DNA of 64,000 bases from Paraburkholderia sp. HP33-1 (GCF_021390595.1 NZ_JAJEJR010000002.1:2294001-2358000); one strand, 5' to 3'; shown: positions 8,486-16,542, counted from the stretch's first letter. Numbers and translations are program-made. Notes: generated by a model from the sequence alone, not told the origin.

Positions 8486-9259
8486 ATGACACTTTCTCGC
8501 CATCTGAAGCAATGCGCGCTGTGCGTCGCAGCCGCCGTCTCTGTTGTGGTCAGCGTGAATGCCCACGCTGATGAACTGGTGGTCTCGGCCGCCGCCAGCC
8601 TGACCAATGCGTTCAAGGCGGTCGGCGACGCGTTCGAGCAGCAGCATCCGGGCACCAAGGTCCTGCTGAACTTCGGCGCGTCGGACGTGCTGATGCAGCA
8701 GATCGTCAAAGGCGCGCCCGCCGACGTATTCGCATCCGCGGATCAGAAGGCGATGGACATGGCCGCGGCGCAAAAGGTCGTCGTGCCGTCCACGCGACGC
8801 GACTTCGCGGCCAATTCGCTGGTGCTGATCGTGCCGCGCGACAGCCACTTCGCACCCGCCAGCCTCAACGATCTGACGACCGCGAACGTGAAGCGCGTCG
8901 CGTTCGGCGATCCGGCTTCGGTGCCGGTCGGCCGCTACACGCAAGGCGCGCTCAAGGCTGCCGGCGTGTGGGACACGGTGAGCGCGAAAGCGGTGCTCGC
9001 GTCGAACGTGCGCCAGAGCCTCGATTACGTCGCGCGCGGCGAAGTCGACGCCGGCTTCGTATTCGGCACCGACGCCGCGATCATGCCCGACAAGGTCAAG
9101 GTGGCGATGAACCTGCCGACGCAAACGCCGATCACCTACCCGATCGCGCAAGTCGACGGCAGCCACCACGCGGCCGACGCGCAGGCCTTCATCGACTTCG
9201 TGCTGTCGCCGGCCGGCCAGGCGGTGCTCGCGAAGTACGGCTTCAAGCCCGCGCATTGA
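8486..9259 (+). CDS. modA: molybdate ABC transporter, periplasmic binding protein
   Basis: Binds molybdate (and tungstate) in the periplasm for import. 257 residues, usual length. A Sec signal peptide covers residues 1-26 (AVSVVVSVNAHADE). The mature protein opens with ELVVSAAASLTNAF, the ligand-binding start typical of ModA, and later FGASDVLMQQI and GAPADVFASADQKAMD. The frame is open to 8384, but the start at 8486 gives the signal peptide. First gene of modABC; the candidate ModE box lies just upstream. Confidence 0.95.
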   Translation: MTLSRHLKQCALCVAAAVSVVVSVNAHADELVVSAAASLTNAFKAVGDAFEQQHPGTKVLLNFGASDVLMQQIVKGAPADVFASADQKAMDMAAAQKVVVPSTRRDFAANSLVLIVPRDSHFAPASLNDLTTANVKRVAFGDPASVPVGRYTQGALKAAGVWDTVSAKAVLASNVRQSLDYVARGEVDAGFVFGTDAAIMPDKVKVAMNLPTQTPITYPIAQVDGSHHAADAQAFIDFVLSPAGQAVLAKYGFKPAH

Positions 9260-9281
9260 TTCACCGACAAGGCACACGCTC

Positions 9282-9956
9282 ATGGAACAGGTCTGGGTGC
9301 CGCTACTGCTAACGCTGAAGGTGGCGGGCTGGGCCACCGCGCTCAATCTCGTGTTCGGCGTCGCGGTGGCGCTCGGTCTGTCGCGCTGGCGCTCAGGCGC
9401 GCGCGACGTGATCGATTCGCTTCTGATGCTGCCGCTCGTGCTGCCGCCCACGGTGCTCGGCTACTACCTGCTCGTGCTGCTCGGCCGACGCGGCGTGATC
9501 GGCGCGTGGCTCGACCGCTTTGACATCCAGCTCGTATTCACGTGGCAAGGCGCGGTGATCGCGTCGACGGTGGTGGCGTTTCCGCTCGTGCTGAAGTCGG
9601 CGCGCGCGGCCTTTGAAGGCGTCGACCCGCAGTTGGAGAGCGCGGCGCGCACGCTCGGCGTCAGCGAAACCGCAGTGTTTTTCCGCGTGACGCTGCCGCT
9701 CGCCGCGCGCGGCATCCTCGCCGGCGGCCTGCTCGCGTTCGCACGCGCGCTCGGCGAATTCGGCGCGACGTTGATGATCGCGGGCAACCTGCCGGGCCGC
9801 ACGCAGACGCTGTCGGTCGCGGTCTATTCGGCCGTGCAGGCCGGCGACGACAGCACCGCCAACTTCCTCGTGCTCGTGACCTCGGTCACGTGCGTGACGA
9901 TCCTGCTGCTCGCGGGGCGTCTCGTGCCGCAGCACACGCTTCTGAGATCCCGCTGA
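9282..9956 (+). CDS. modB: molybdate ABC transporter permease
   Basis: Inner-membrane channel subunit of the molybdate importer, 224 residues with five transmembrane helices. The EAA loop that contacts the ATPase is visible as ESAARTLGVSETAVFFRVTLP (about residues 115-135), followed by RALGEFGATLMIAGN. It lies 22 bases after modA and ends one base before modC. Confidence 0.95.
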   Translation: MEQVWVPLLLTLKVAGWATALNLVFGVAVALGLSRWRSGARDVIDSLLMLPLVLPPTVLGYYLLVLLGRRGVIGAWLDRFDIQLVFTWQGAVIASTVVAFPLVLKSARAAFEGVDPQLESAARTLGVSETAVFFRVTLPLAARGILAGGLLAFARALGEFGATLMIAGNLPGRTQTLSVAVYSAVQAGDDSTANFLVLVTSVTCVTILLLAGRLVPQHTLLRSR

Positions 9957-9957
9957 C

Positions 9958-10668
9958 ATGCCGCTCGACGTCGCCATCCGCAAGACCTTCGAGACCACCG
10001 AGCGGCGCTTCACGCTCGACGTCGCGTTCCGCGCCACCACGCAAAGGCTCGTGCTGTTCGGGCCGTCGGGCGCGGGCAAGAGCCTGACCTTGCAGGCTAT
10101 CGCCGGCCTGCTGCGTCCGGACGAAGGGTCGATCACGCTGCACGGCACCACGCTGTTCGATAGCGCGGTCGGCATCGACCAGAAGCCGCAAGCGCGCAAG
10201 ATCGCGTATCTGTTTCAGGACTACGCGCTGTTTCCGCATCTGAACGTGCGGCAGAACATCGGCTTCGGGCTGCGTCAGGGCTGGCTCAATCCGCGTACGC
10301 GCGGCACGCATCCGCAAGTCGATTACTGGCTCGACGCGCTCGAGTTGAGGGGTGTGGCGGGCCATCATCCGGCGCAGCTGTCGGGCGGGCAGAAGCAGCG
10401 CGTCGCGCTGGCGCGCGCGCTCGTTTCGCAGCCGCGCCTGCTGCTGCTCGACGAACCGTTTTCCGCGCTCGATAGCGCGCTGCGCCAGCGCATGCGGCGC
10501 GAGCTATCGGACCTGCAAACGCGACTCGATATTCCGATGGTGCTGATCACGCACGATCCGGACGACGTCGCCGCATTCGGCGACCAGGTCGTGCAGGTCA
10601 GCGATGGCCGCGTGCACGAGGATCATCCGTTCGCGGGGTATGCTCGAACCGAGGCGTCGCCTCGTTGA
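9958..10668 (+). CDS. modC: molybdate ABC transporter ATPase, short form
   Basis: ATPase of the molybdate importer. 236 residues: Walker A GPSGAGKS (35-42), Q-loop FQDYALFPH, signature LSGGQ (141-145), Walker B LLLLDEP (161-167), H-loop LITHDPDD. It ends shortly after the ATPase domain and lacks the C-terminal Mop/TOBE domain of the roughly 350-residue Escherichia coli ModC. Transport should work, but molybdate feedback inhibition through that domain is absent. The downstream ModE carries two Mop-like repeats. Confidence 0.92.
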   Translation: MPLDVAIRKTFETTERRFTLDVAFRATTQRLVLFGPSGAGKSLTLQAIAGLLRPDEGSITLHGTTLFDSAVGIDQKPQARKIAYLFQDYALFPHLNVRQNIGFGLRQGWLNPRTRGTHPQVDYWLDALELRGVAGHHPAQLSGGQKQRVALARALVSQPRLLLLDEPFSALDSALRQRMRRELSDLQTRLDIPMVLITHDPDDVAAFGDQVVQVSDGRVHEDHPFAGYARTEASPR

Positions 10669-10709
10669 CCCGGTGGCTTCGCACCCTCGTTGCGGCGGCC
10701 TGGCAGCCC

Positions 10710-11555
10710 TCAATCCTTCACGCCGAGTATCACGCTCGACGCCTTGAACGCCGCGACCGCGCTCGCGCCTTCCTGCAAACCAAGCATGTCGACGCTGCCA
10801 TTGGTGACGACCGCGGTGATCACCGCGCCGCCTTCGAGCCCGAGCGACACTTCCGCGTTCACCGCGCCGCGCTTCACGCTCAGCACCGTGCCACGCAACT
10901 GATTGCGCGCCGACAGCTTCAGCGGTGAATCGCCATCGCCGTCACCGGCAACGAGCAGCACGACCCACGATGCCTTGATCAGCGCAAACGCCGCCACGCC
11001 GACCGCGAGCCCGAGCGCTTCGGTGCTCTCGTGCGTGAGCACCGCGACGATCGTGTGACCGCCGGGCAGCGCGAGCGACACTTCGTCGTTGACGGTGCCG
11101 CGCGCGATCGCCGACACCGTGCCGTAGAACTGATTGCGCGCGCTCGTTTTCACGCCGATGCGGCCGATCAGATCCCAGTCCGTCGCGAAGCCCTCGCCGA
11201 TCGCCGCCCCGGCGCGTTCGAGAAAACGCCGATGCTCGCGCTCAACCGCCCGAAACGTTTCGATCAGCTTCACGGCGCGTGGCGTCAGCGTCGTGCCGCC
11301 GCCGCCCTTGCCGCCGGTCAAACGCACGACGAGCGGCTCGCCGGCGAGGTTGTTCATCGTGTCGACGGCATCCCACGCGCCTTTGTAGCTGATGCCGACC
11401 GCCTTCGCCGCGCTCGTGATCGAACCGGTCTCGCCGATCGCCGCAAGCAGCGCAATGCGCGCCGCGCCGCCGAGCGTCTGCGTGCCGGCCTGAAACCAGA
11501 CCGAGCCGCCGAGCTCGAGGGCGTCGCGGGCAGGATCGGGGCGGTCGATGGTCAT
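10710..11555 (-). CDS. modE: molybdate-responsive regulator ModE
   Basis: A 281-residue regulator. The N-terminal winged helix (about residues 28-110) contains GSITSAAKAVGISYKGAWDAVD and GGGGTTLTPRAVKLIE. Two C-terminal Mop/TOBE repeats follow (about 135-200 and 208-275), each with SARNQ..GTV, which bind molybdate. It represses mod operons when molybdate is bound. The gene converges on modC with 41 bases between. I place the start at 11555 (MTIDRPDP). An upstream in-frame ATG at 11597 would add 14 residues; neither has a clear ribosome binding site. Confidence 0.9.
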   Translation of the reverse strand: MTIDRPDPARDALELGGSVWFQAGTQTLGGAARIALLAAIGETGSITSAAKAVGISYKGAWDAVDTMNNLAGEPLVVRLTGGKGGGGTTLTPRAVKLIETFRAVEREHRRFLERAGAAIGEGFATDWDLIGRIGVKTSARNQFYGTVSAIARGTVNDEVSLALPGGHTIVAVLTHESTEALGLAVGVAAFALIKASWVVLLVAGDGDGDSPLKLSARNQLRGTVLSVKRGAVNAEVSLGLEGGAVITAVVTNGSVDMLGLQEGASAVAAFKASSVILGVKD

Positions 11556-11796
11556 GGCGGGGAGCGGTTGAGCGTGGGTGGAACGACGGCTAGTCATTAT
11601 CTCGCACCGCCGCTCACCACGGCACGACTCTGCCGAGGTAGTCGAGGTAGTGCAAACCGGTACGGCCTTCGTGAGCGCCGATCGTGCTGACCAGGTTCAC
11701 CGTTGGCTGCGGCAACTCGTTCTCGATGTGTGCCGCCGGAAGGCACCGTTGTGGATCATCGATAATGAGGAGGGATCCACATCTGGAGGCTGCGCG

Positions 11797-12045
11797 ATGT
11801 CACCCACGCACGAATACTGGTTCCCGGCGAAACGCTATGGCTGGGGTTGGGGCTTACCCGTGCGGTGGCAAGGATGGGCGACCCTGCTCGCTTATTGTGT
11901 GTTGCTCGGTGCGGTCGTTTTCAGGTTTCAACCCGCGGGTCATCCGCTGACGTTCGCCTTGCTGGTTGCGCTGCTCACCGTTGCCCTCGTGGTCGTGTGC
12001 TGGCTGAAGGGCGAGCCGGCACGCTGGCGGTGGGGTAAGGACTAG
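11797..12045 (+). CDS. small two-helix membrane protein
   Basis: 82 residues. A cytoplasmic-looking Trp/Tyr-rich N-terminus (YWFPAKRYGWGWGLPVRWQGW) is followed by two hydrophobic helices (about residues 29-47 and 52-70) and a basic Trp-containing tail. I recall this opening from conserved hypothetical proteins of proteobacteria; no function is known to me. GGAGG about 8 bases before the ATG supports the start. The longer frame from 11578 lacks support. Confidence 0.7.
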   Translation: MSPTHEYWFPAKRYGWGWGLPVRWQGWATLLAYCVLLGAVVFRFQPAGHPLTFALLVALLTVALVVVCWLKGEPARWRWGKD

Positions 12046-12069
12046 CTCCGCAGTCTATTTACGTCGTCG

Positions 12070-12804
12070 TCAAAGGGCCGAAGTAGATTCGTCCACGTGT
12101 GCAAAAACGCTTGTCGTGCGGTCCTTGGGCGGCCGGTCGCGCAGCAGCAGGGGCATCAGACGCCGGTTGGCTGTCTGCGCCGCCCACTCGCAATACGCGG
12201 CGCTGCCGAGCACCCAGCCGTTGAGCGTTGACTGAAGCAGGTTATTGACCTCGCATTCGTCAAGAGGCAGTGCGCCCAGATCGCGGTAAGCCTGGTGGCG
12301 CTCGAACGGTGTATTGCCGAGCCCCCGGTAAAGTGGATGGTCCTTGATGAAGCTATCGACCCGTAGCCCGATGTGGTGCGTGTAGCTCGACCACTGATAG
12401 TTTCCCGGCTCGGCCACAAGGCGGTTGCGCACTGGCGCATGATCGATGACCTGGCTCGCGAGCAGGAAATACCGGTCGGGCTCAATCACTGTTGCTCGGT
12501 ACTCGCCACGCCACACCGTACCGCGGCGTCCATGACGGCGGTTGAAGGCCTCGACATAGCGACGGCCGACCGCCTGCATCGCCATGGCCACGCTCGACTC
12601 GTATGCAGGTGTGACGAGGAGTTGTACCGCGTCAGGCATGAGTACCCACGCGTGGACTGCCAGATCGGCGACGCGCGCTGCGTCCGCCAGGCAGACGAGG
12701 AAGTACAGGTAGTCTCCTTCGTCCAGGAATGCGGGCCCAGTGAGCCCCTGCAAGATAACGTGCTGCGGTTGTTCTGGGACGTAGTGCCGTGCGAGCCGTG
12801 TCAT
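12070..12804 (-). CDS. REP-associated transposase-like (RAYT) protein lacking HUH histidines
   Basis: A 244-residue member of the Y1 transposase / RAYT family (IS200-like fold). The family pattern is clear: HVILQG near residue 15, then DEGDYLYFLVCL, VHAWVLMP, a tyrosine-containing helix RRYVEAFNRRHGRRGTVW, and the C-terminal PGNYQWSSY and DHPLYRGLGNTPFERHQAYR. The HUH position, normally MPNHxHLL, reads MPDAVQLL (residues 56-63), so both metal-binding histidines are gone. It is probably catalytically dead for DNA nicking, though it may still bind DNA. No transposon ends were seen. Confidence 0.85.
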   Translation of the reverse strand: MTRLARHYVPEQPQHVILQGLTGPAFLDEGDYLYFLVCLADAARVADLAVHAWVLMPDAVQLLVTPAYESSVAMAMQAVGRRYVEAFNRRHGRRGTVWRGEYRATVIEPDRYFLLASQVIDHAPVRNRLVAEPGNYQWSSYTHHIGLRVDSFIKDHPLYRGLGNTPFERHQAYRDLGALPLDECEVNNLLQSTLNGWVLGSAAYCEWAAQTANRRLMPLLLRDRPPKDRTTSVFAHVDESTSAL

Positions 12805-13201
12805 GCTGAATTAACCGGAAATCCGATGTGAGAAAGCGATCCGACAGGTATCGGACGCGTGACAGTGCGTAACAAAATTCTATCGACCAAATGCAATCGT
12901 TTGCGTTACGAAAAGGCCTTTTTTATGGCCTCTTTTCGTCGATTTGCCGGTCGCAGCCAGCGCATCTTTTAAGCCATCGCCGAAAGGAATTGCCGCTGTG
13001 TTTTTGTCGCGTGTCGAGCGTGCAGCGCCGAGTCGGCGTCGAGCATCGAAAGCAGGCCTTGGTGATGGGCTAATGCAGCGTGGGAGCGGCGCTCTTAGGG
13101 ACGCCGTATGAATAGATGAATGGCCGGTTCTGAGAATTATGTCCGGTCACAACAGGCTGATCGCAGGGGCGAAGCATCGATGATGCAACGCCCCCTCAAG
13201 C
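12805..13201. other. intergenic region with hairpin
   Basis: 397 bases between the transposase-like gene and the tautomerase gene. It contains the hairpin at 12908-12939 and a small repeat TCCGA/TCGGA near 12840-12854. A short plus-strand ORF (12891-13073) has no ribosome binding site or family resemblance. No other gene was found. Confidence 0.5.
12908..12939. repeat. inverted repeat / hairpin near RAYT gene
   Basis: ACGAAAAGGCC (12908-12918) pairs with GGCCTCTTTTCGT (12927-12939) with two extra bases in the right arm and a T-rich loop. It lies about 100 bases upstream of the transposase-like gene. It may be a REP-like element or a terminator; this is undecided. Confidence 0.45.
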
Positions 13202-13585
13202 TCAAACCGCATACTGCGCCACCCCATTTCCAAACGACCAGTTCTCCTTCTCGACCTCGACGAGATTGATGAACACATCTTCCGGCCGCACGCCCGGCGA
13301 CTTCCCGAGTTCATCGACGATGCGCCGGTACAGCGCCTTCTTCTGCTCGACCGAGCGCGTGTTGCTGACGGTCAGCTGGATCATGACGAGGTCGTCGCCG
13401 CGCGCGATATTCTGGTACTGGCGGTCGTAGATCATGTTGTCGGGCGTGTGCTCGGTGATCAGCATGAACATGTCGTCCTTCGGCACGTTGAACGTGTCCA
13501 CCAGCGAGCGCTGGATACCGGCGGTCAACGCATGGCGGTAGTCGGCCGGCTTGCCGGCGCGCAGTGAGATTCGGGTGAGCGGCAT
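13202..13585 (-). CDS. tautomerase family protein
   Basis: A 127-residue member of the 4-oxalocrotonate tautomerase superfamily (Tautomerase_2-like). The catalytic proline would be P1 after removal of Met (MPLTRISLRAG). It carries EHTPDNMIYDRQYQ and DLVMIQLTVSNTRSVEQKKALYR in the middle, and GVRPEDVFINLVEVEKENWSFG at the end, typical of this longer tautomerase class. The natural substrate is unknown. It is divergent from a LysR regulator with 98 bases between, so that regulator probably controls it. Confidence 0.85.
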   Translation of the reverse strand: MPLTRISLRAGKPADYRHALTAGIQRSLVDTFNVPKDDMFMLITEHTPDNMIYDRQYQNIARGDDLVMIQLTVSNTRSVEQKKALYRRIVDELGKSPGVRPEDVFINLVEVEKENWSFGNGVAQYAV

Positions 13586-13661
13586 GATGGGCTCCGTGTT
13601 GCTGTGTTGGGTTAAACACAGCTTAGGCGCACCCTGTCATAATAAACAGACATCTTTGCCT

Positions 13662-13685
13662 ATTTCATTCATTTCCATCTGAAAT
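13662..13685. promoter_or_regulatory. possible LysR-type autoregulatory site
   Basis: ATTTCA (13662-13667) and TGAAAT (13680-13685) form a perfect interrupted dyad in the divergent region and run into the LysR start codon. LysR regulators often bind such sites; here this is only a positional inference. Confidence 0.3.
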
Positions 13686-14535
13686 GAAAGTCCTCGATCT
13701 CGATGCGGTGCGGGCCTTCGTGCTGGTCGCCGATTTGCGTAGCTTCACGCGAGCCGCAGACGCGCTCGACACCACGCAATCGGCCGTCAGCCTGAAGTTG
13801 AAGCGGCTGGAGGCCCATCTGGGCACGCAGTTGCTGGAGCGCACGCCGCGCGTCGTGCGTCTGTCCGCCGACGGTCACGCGTTTCTCGGCGCCGCGCGTG
13901 AGTTGCTGAACGCGCACGAGCGCGCCCTGGGCGCGCTATCGGTGGAGCGGCGGCGGCTCGCGCTCGGGCTCAGCGAGCACGTCGCCGGACCGGATCTGCC
14001 GCATCTGCTCGGCCGGCTCAACGCGCACGATCCGGGTCTCGTGGTCGAGCTGCATATGGGAACGTCGGCGGCACTGCTCGCGCAGTTCGACGAACGCCGG
14101 CTCGATGCGGCGATCGTCCGCTACGGTGCCGACGAGCCGCCGCGCGACGACGCGCAGACGCTGTTCAGCGAGCCGCTCGGTTGGCTTGCGACGCCGACTT
14201 GGCTGCCGCGAGTCGGCGAGCCGCTGGCGCTCGCGCTATTGAGTCCGCCGTGCAACGTCCGTGACGTCGCGCTGCGCACGCTGACGGCGGCGGGGATCGC
14301 ATGGCAGGAGGTGTTTGTCGGCGGTGGCGTCGCTGCCGTGGGCGCGGCGGTGGCGGCGGGGCTCGCCGTGTCGCCGCTCGCGCGCCGGGTCGCGCCGCGC
14401 GGTCTGATCGACGTTGGTGCGCGGCTCGGCCTGCCGGCGCTGCCGGAATCGCGCGTGACGCTGCATTCGCGCGTGCGCGAGCCGCGCTCGGCTGAAACGC
14501 TGCGGCTACTCGCAAACGGCCTCGCCGCGGCGTGA
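13684..14535 (+). CDS. LysR family transcriptional regulator
   Basis: 283 residues. An N-terminal winged helix-turn-helix (residues 1-60: DLDAVRAFVLVADLRSFTRAADAL, then TQSAVSLKLKRLEAHLGTQLLER) is followed by a substrate-binding domain (about 90-280). The effector is unknown. It is divergent from the tautomerase gene, the usual arrangement of a LysR regulator with its target. The ATG has no obvious ribosome binding site. The C-terminal domain is rich in Ala/Arg but in frame throughout. Confidence 0.9.
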   Translation: MKVLDLDAVRAFVLVADLRSFTRAADALDTTQSAVSLKLKRLEAHLGTQLLERTPRVVRLSADGHAFLGAARELLNAHERALGALSVERRRLALGLSEHVAGPDLPHLLGRLNAHDPGLVVELHMGTSAALLAQFDERRLDAAIVRYGADEPPRDDAQTLFSEPLGWLATPTWLPRVGEPLALALLSPPCNVRDVALRTLTAAGIAWQEVFVGGGVAAVGAAVAAGLAVSPLARRVAPRGLIDVGARLGLPALPESRVTLHSRVREPRSAETLRLLANGLAAA

Positions 14536-14569
14536 AATCACAACTGCTGCCGCACCGCCCAAAGCAGCC

Positions 14570-15256
14570 TCAGTGGATGATCGGCGGCAGCGAACCGCTG
14601 CTGGCGGTCGCCGGATTGGGCACGGAGCCCATCGGCGCGATGTTGCTAACGTTTGCGGACGTGTTCGGCGAAGTCTGCACAGCCGGCTTGATCGGACTCG
14701 CACGGGAAACCACCGGCTTCGCCGCGACCTTGTCCACATGCGGACGCGCGGTGTGACCCGCCGCGAAATTTGCGCGCACCACCTTGCCCTGAGCCGGCTT
14801 CGCGTGCGCCAGTTGCACATGCGGCTGCGCGTGCTTCGCGGCCTGCGCGCTGACGCTGGCGTGCGTCCGGTTCGGGCCTGACGCCGCGACTTGCGTACCG
14901 CCCCTCACGCGGCCCTTCGCGTTCCCGCTCGCCGCGACGTGCTTCACGCCGCCGCCGTGCGCCGCGAGTTTGCCGCCGTGGCCCGCGCCGTCCGACGCGA
15001 CATGGTGTGCCCCATGCCGGACGCTCGCCGTCTGCTTCGCATGCGTGTCGGCTTTAGCCTTGTTTGCGCCCTTGGCGCCCGCCTTTACCGTCATCGCCGC
15101 TGGCTTTTTCCGCGCATGCGTCTGCCGCGCCACGTGTCCGCTTGCGACATGCCCGCTAGCCGCCGGCGGATTCCACACTTCCGCATAACCAGCGGCCAAC
15201 GCCGCTTCCGACACACACCACACGGCCAGCGCCGCTGCTACTGCTCGAACCCGCAT
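14570..15256 (-). CDS. exported His/Ala/Lys-rich protein of unknown function
   Basis: A 228-residue protein with a signal peptide (MRVRAVAAALAVWCVSEAALAAG, cleavage near residue 22). The rest is low complexity, dominated by Ala, His, Lys, Gly and Thr with many HVA, AKxA and GHxA repeats, ending in SGSLPPIIH. It has no known catalytic motif. The high histidine and lysine content suggests metal or polyanion binding at the cell envelope, but that is conjecture. The ATG at 15256 is chosen because AGGAG lies 9 bases upstream and gives the signal peptide. It is divergent from the toxin-antitoxin pair. Confidence 0.6.
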   Translation of the reverse strand: MRVRAVAAALAVWCVSEAALAAGYAEVWNPPAASGHVASGHVARQTHARKKPAAMTVKAGAKGANKAKADTHAKQTASVRHGAHHVASDGAGHGGKLAAHGGGVKHVAASGNAKGRVRGGTQVAASGPNRTHASVSAQAAKHAQPHVQLAHAKPAQGKVVRANFAAGHTARPHVDKVAAKPVVSRASPIKPAVQTSPNTSANVSNIAPMGSVPNPATASSGSLPPIIH

Positions 15257-15308
15257 CTCCTGCTTCTCCTGATCGACGACTGCCAAAACGAGCCGGGATT
15301 ATATTCTC

Positions 15309-15336
15309 TTGCAAAAATCCACTTTTAGACTAATAT
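15309..15336 (+). promoter_or_regulatory. promoter of the Xre-RES toxin-antitoxin operon
   Basis: TTGCAA (15309-15314) and TAATAT (15331-15336) are separated by 16 bases within an AT-rich island, giving a leader of about 25 bases before the antitoxin ATG. A sigma-70 promoter by pattern. Confidence 0.5.
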
Positions 15337-15368
15337 CGATAACAAGTACACATAGGGACTTACCCGCA

Positions 15369-15806
15369 ATGGCTCACGCCGCTCGAATTTCCTCGCCCGA
15401 AGCATCGCCGCGACGATCGCTGTCGGAACCCACGTTGCCGCAGATGTCCGCGGCGGGTCTGCGCGCGTTCTTCAACATTGCCCGCGACTGGGACCTGAGC
15501 GCCGACGAGCAGATCGTGCTGCTCGGCAAGCCGGGCCGCTCGACGTTCTTCAAGTGGAGGAACGAGCCCGAGACCGCGCGCCTCAGCCACGACACGCTGG
15601 AGCGACTGTCGCTGCTGCTCGGCATCTACAAGGCGCTGCAGATCCTGCTGCCGCAGCCGAGCGCCGCCGATACTTGGGTCAAACGCACCAACAACGCGCC
15701 GCCGTTCGGTGGGCGCCGCGCGCTGGACCGCATGCTGGCGGGCAACATCAGCGATCTCGTGGCCGTGCGCCAGTATCTCGACGCAATGCGAGGCGGCTGG
15801 GCGTGA
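15369..15806 (+). CDS. Xre/MbcA/ParS-type antitoxin
   Basis: A 145-residue antitoxin. It has an N-terminal Xre-like helical DNA-binding domain (about residues 20-85, with SAAGLRAFFNIARDWDLSADEQIVLLG and RLSHDTLERLSLLLGIYKAL). The C-terminal toxin-neutralising domain (about 95-145) carries NNAPPFGGRRALDRMLAG and QYLDAMRGGWA, the MbcA/ParS/DUF2384 signature. Such proteins block the NAD-binding pocket of RES toxins and repress their own operon. The stop overlaps the toxin start as GTGA. The frame is open to 15309, but the start at 15369 fits the promoter. Confidence 0.88.
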   Translation: MAHAARISSPEASPRRSLSEPTLPQMSAAGLRAFFNIARDWDLSADEQIVLLGKPGRSTFFKWRNEPETARLSHDTLERLSLLLGIYKALQILLPQPSAADTWVKRTNNAPPFGGRRALDRMLAGNISDLVAVRQYLDAMRGGWA

Positions 15807-16504
15807 TACGACCGCAATGGCAGGACCGCTGGACCAGCACCGCGTTCGACTGGTCGCCCGCGTATCGCGTGATTCCGACGCGCTTTCCGGCCATCAATCT
15901 GTTCGACCGGGTCGCTTCTCCCGAAGATTTCGACGCGCTGTACGCGCTCGAAGCGATGACCAACGACCGTCTGCGCACCGAAATCGGCGAACTCGATCTG
16001 GTGCCGCGCGAGGAGCGCCGTTTCGGCCCCGGCTACGGGCCGATAATGGCCGCGCTCACGCATCTGAATCCGCTTGGCAGCCGCTTTTCCGACGGCACGT
16101 ACGGCGTGTTCTATTGCGCGCGTTCGCGTGCGACGGCGATCGCCGAAACGCGCTACCACACCGGCAAGTTCCTCGAAGCGACCGCCGAGCCGCCGATGCG
16201 TCAGCAAATGCGTCTTTACACGGTAATCGCGCAGGGCAGCGTGGTCGATTTGCGTCGTGACCCCGAGCTCGATCCCGCCGTGCTGTCGCCCGACGACTAC
16301 CTCGCCGGGCAGGCGCTCGGGCGTGCGGTACGCGAGGCGGGTGCCCCGGGCATCGTCTATCCGTCGGTGCGCGACAGCGCCGGCGAATGCCTCGCCGCGT
16401 TCCGCACGACGCTGCTGCGCGAGTGTCATCACGCGGCATACCTCGAATACAACTGGAACGGCACAAGCGTGGATATGGTGTTCGAGTTGAACCAGGTCGG
16501 GTGA
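15803..16504 (+). CDS. RES-domain toxin (NAD-degrading family)
   Basis: A 233-residue RES toxin. Known relatives (MbcT, ParT) deplete NAD or modify targets by ADP-ribosyl chemistry. Family residues seen: AYRVIPTRFP near the N-terminus, LNPLGSRFSDGTYGVFYCA in the core, TAIAETRYHTGKF with the conserved Glu, and the C-terminal GIVYPSVRDSAGECLAAF. The GTG start at 15803 overlaps the antitoxin stop by four bases. The frame stays open upstream to 15554, but that part lies inside the antitoxin and is not homologous. All conserved residues appear intact, so the toxin is probably active. Confidence 0.88.
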   Translation: MIRPQWQDRWTSTAFDWSPAYRVIPTRFPAINLFDRVASPEDFDALYALEAMTNDRLRTEIGELDLVPREERRFGPGYGPIMAALTHLNPLGSRFSDGTYGVFYCARSRATAIAETRYHTGKFLEATAEPPMRQQMRLYTVIAQGSVVDLRRDPELDPAVLSPDDYLAGQALGRAVREAGAPGIVYPSVRDSAGECLAAFRTTLLRECHHAAYLEYNWNGTSVDMVFELNQVG

Positions 16505-16542
16505 GGCAAAAGCGGCGAAGCAGCGTGGCGAACTTCAGCCGC

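Noticed and set aside
12070..12939. Complete insertion sequence around the transposase-like gene
   Set aside because: No terminal repeats, target duplication or accessory gene; the active-site histidines are missing.
12891..13073. 60-residue plus-strand ORF overlapping the hairpin near the RAYT gene
   Set aside because: No ribosome binding site, no family resemblance, and it runs through the inverted repeat.
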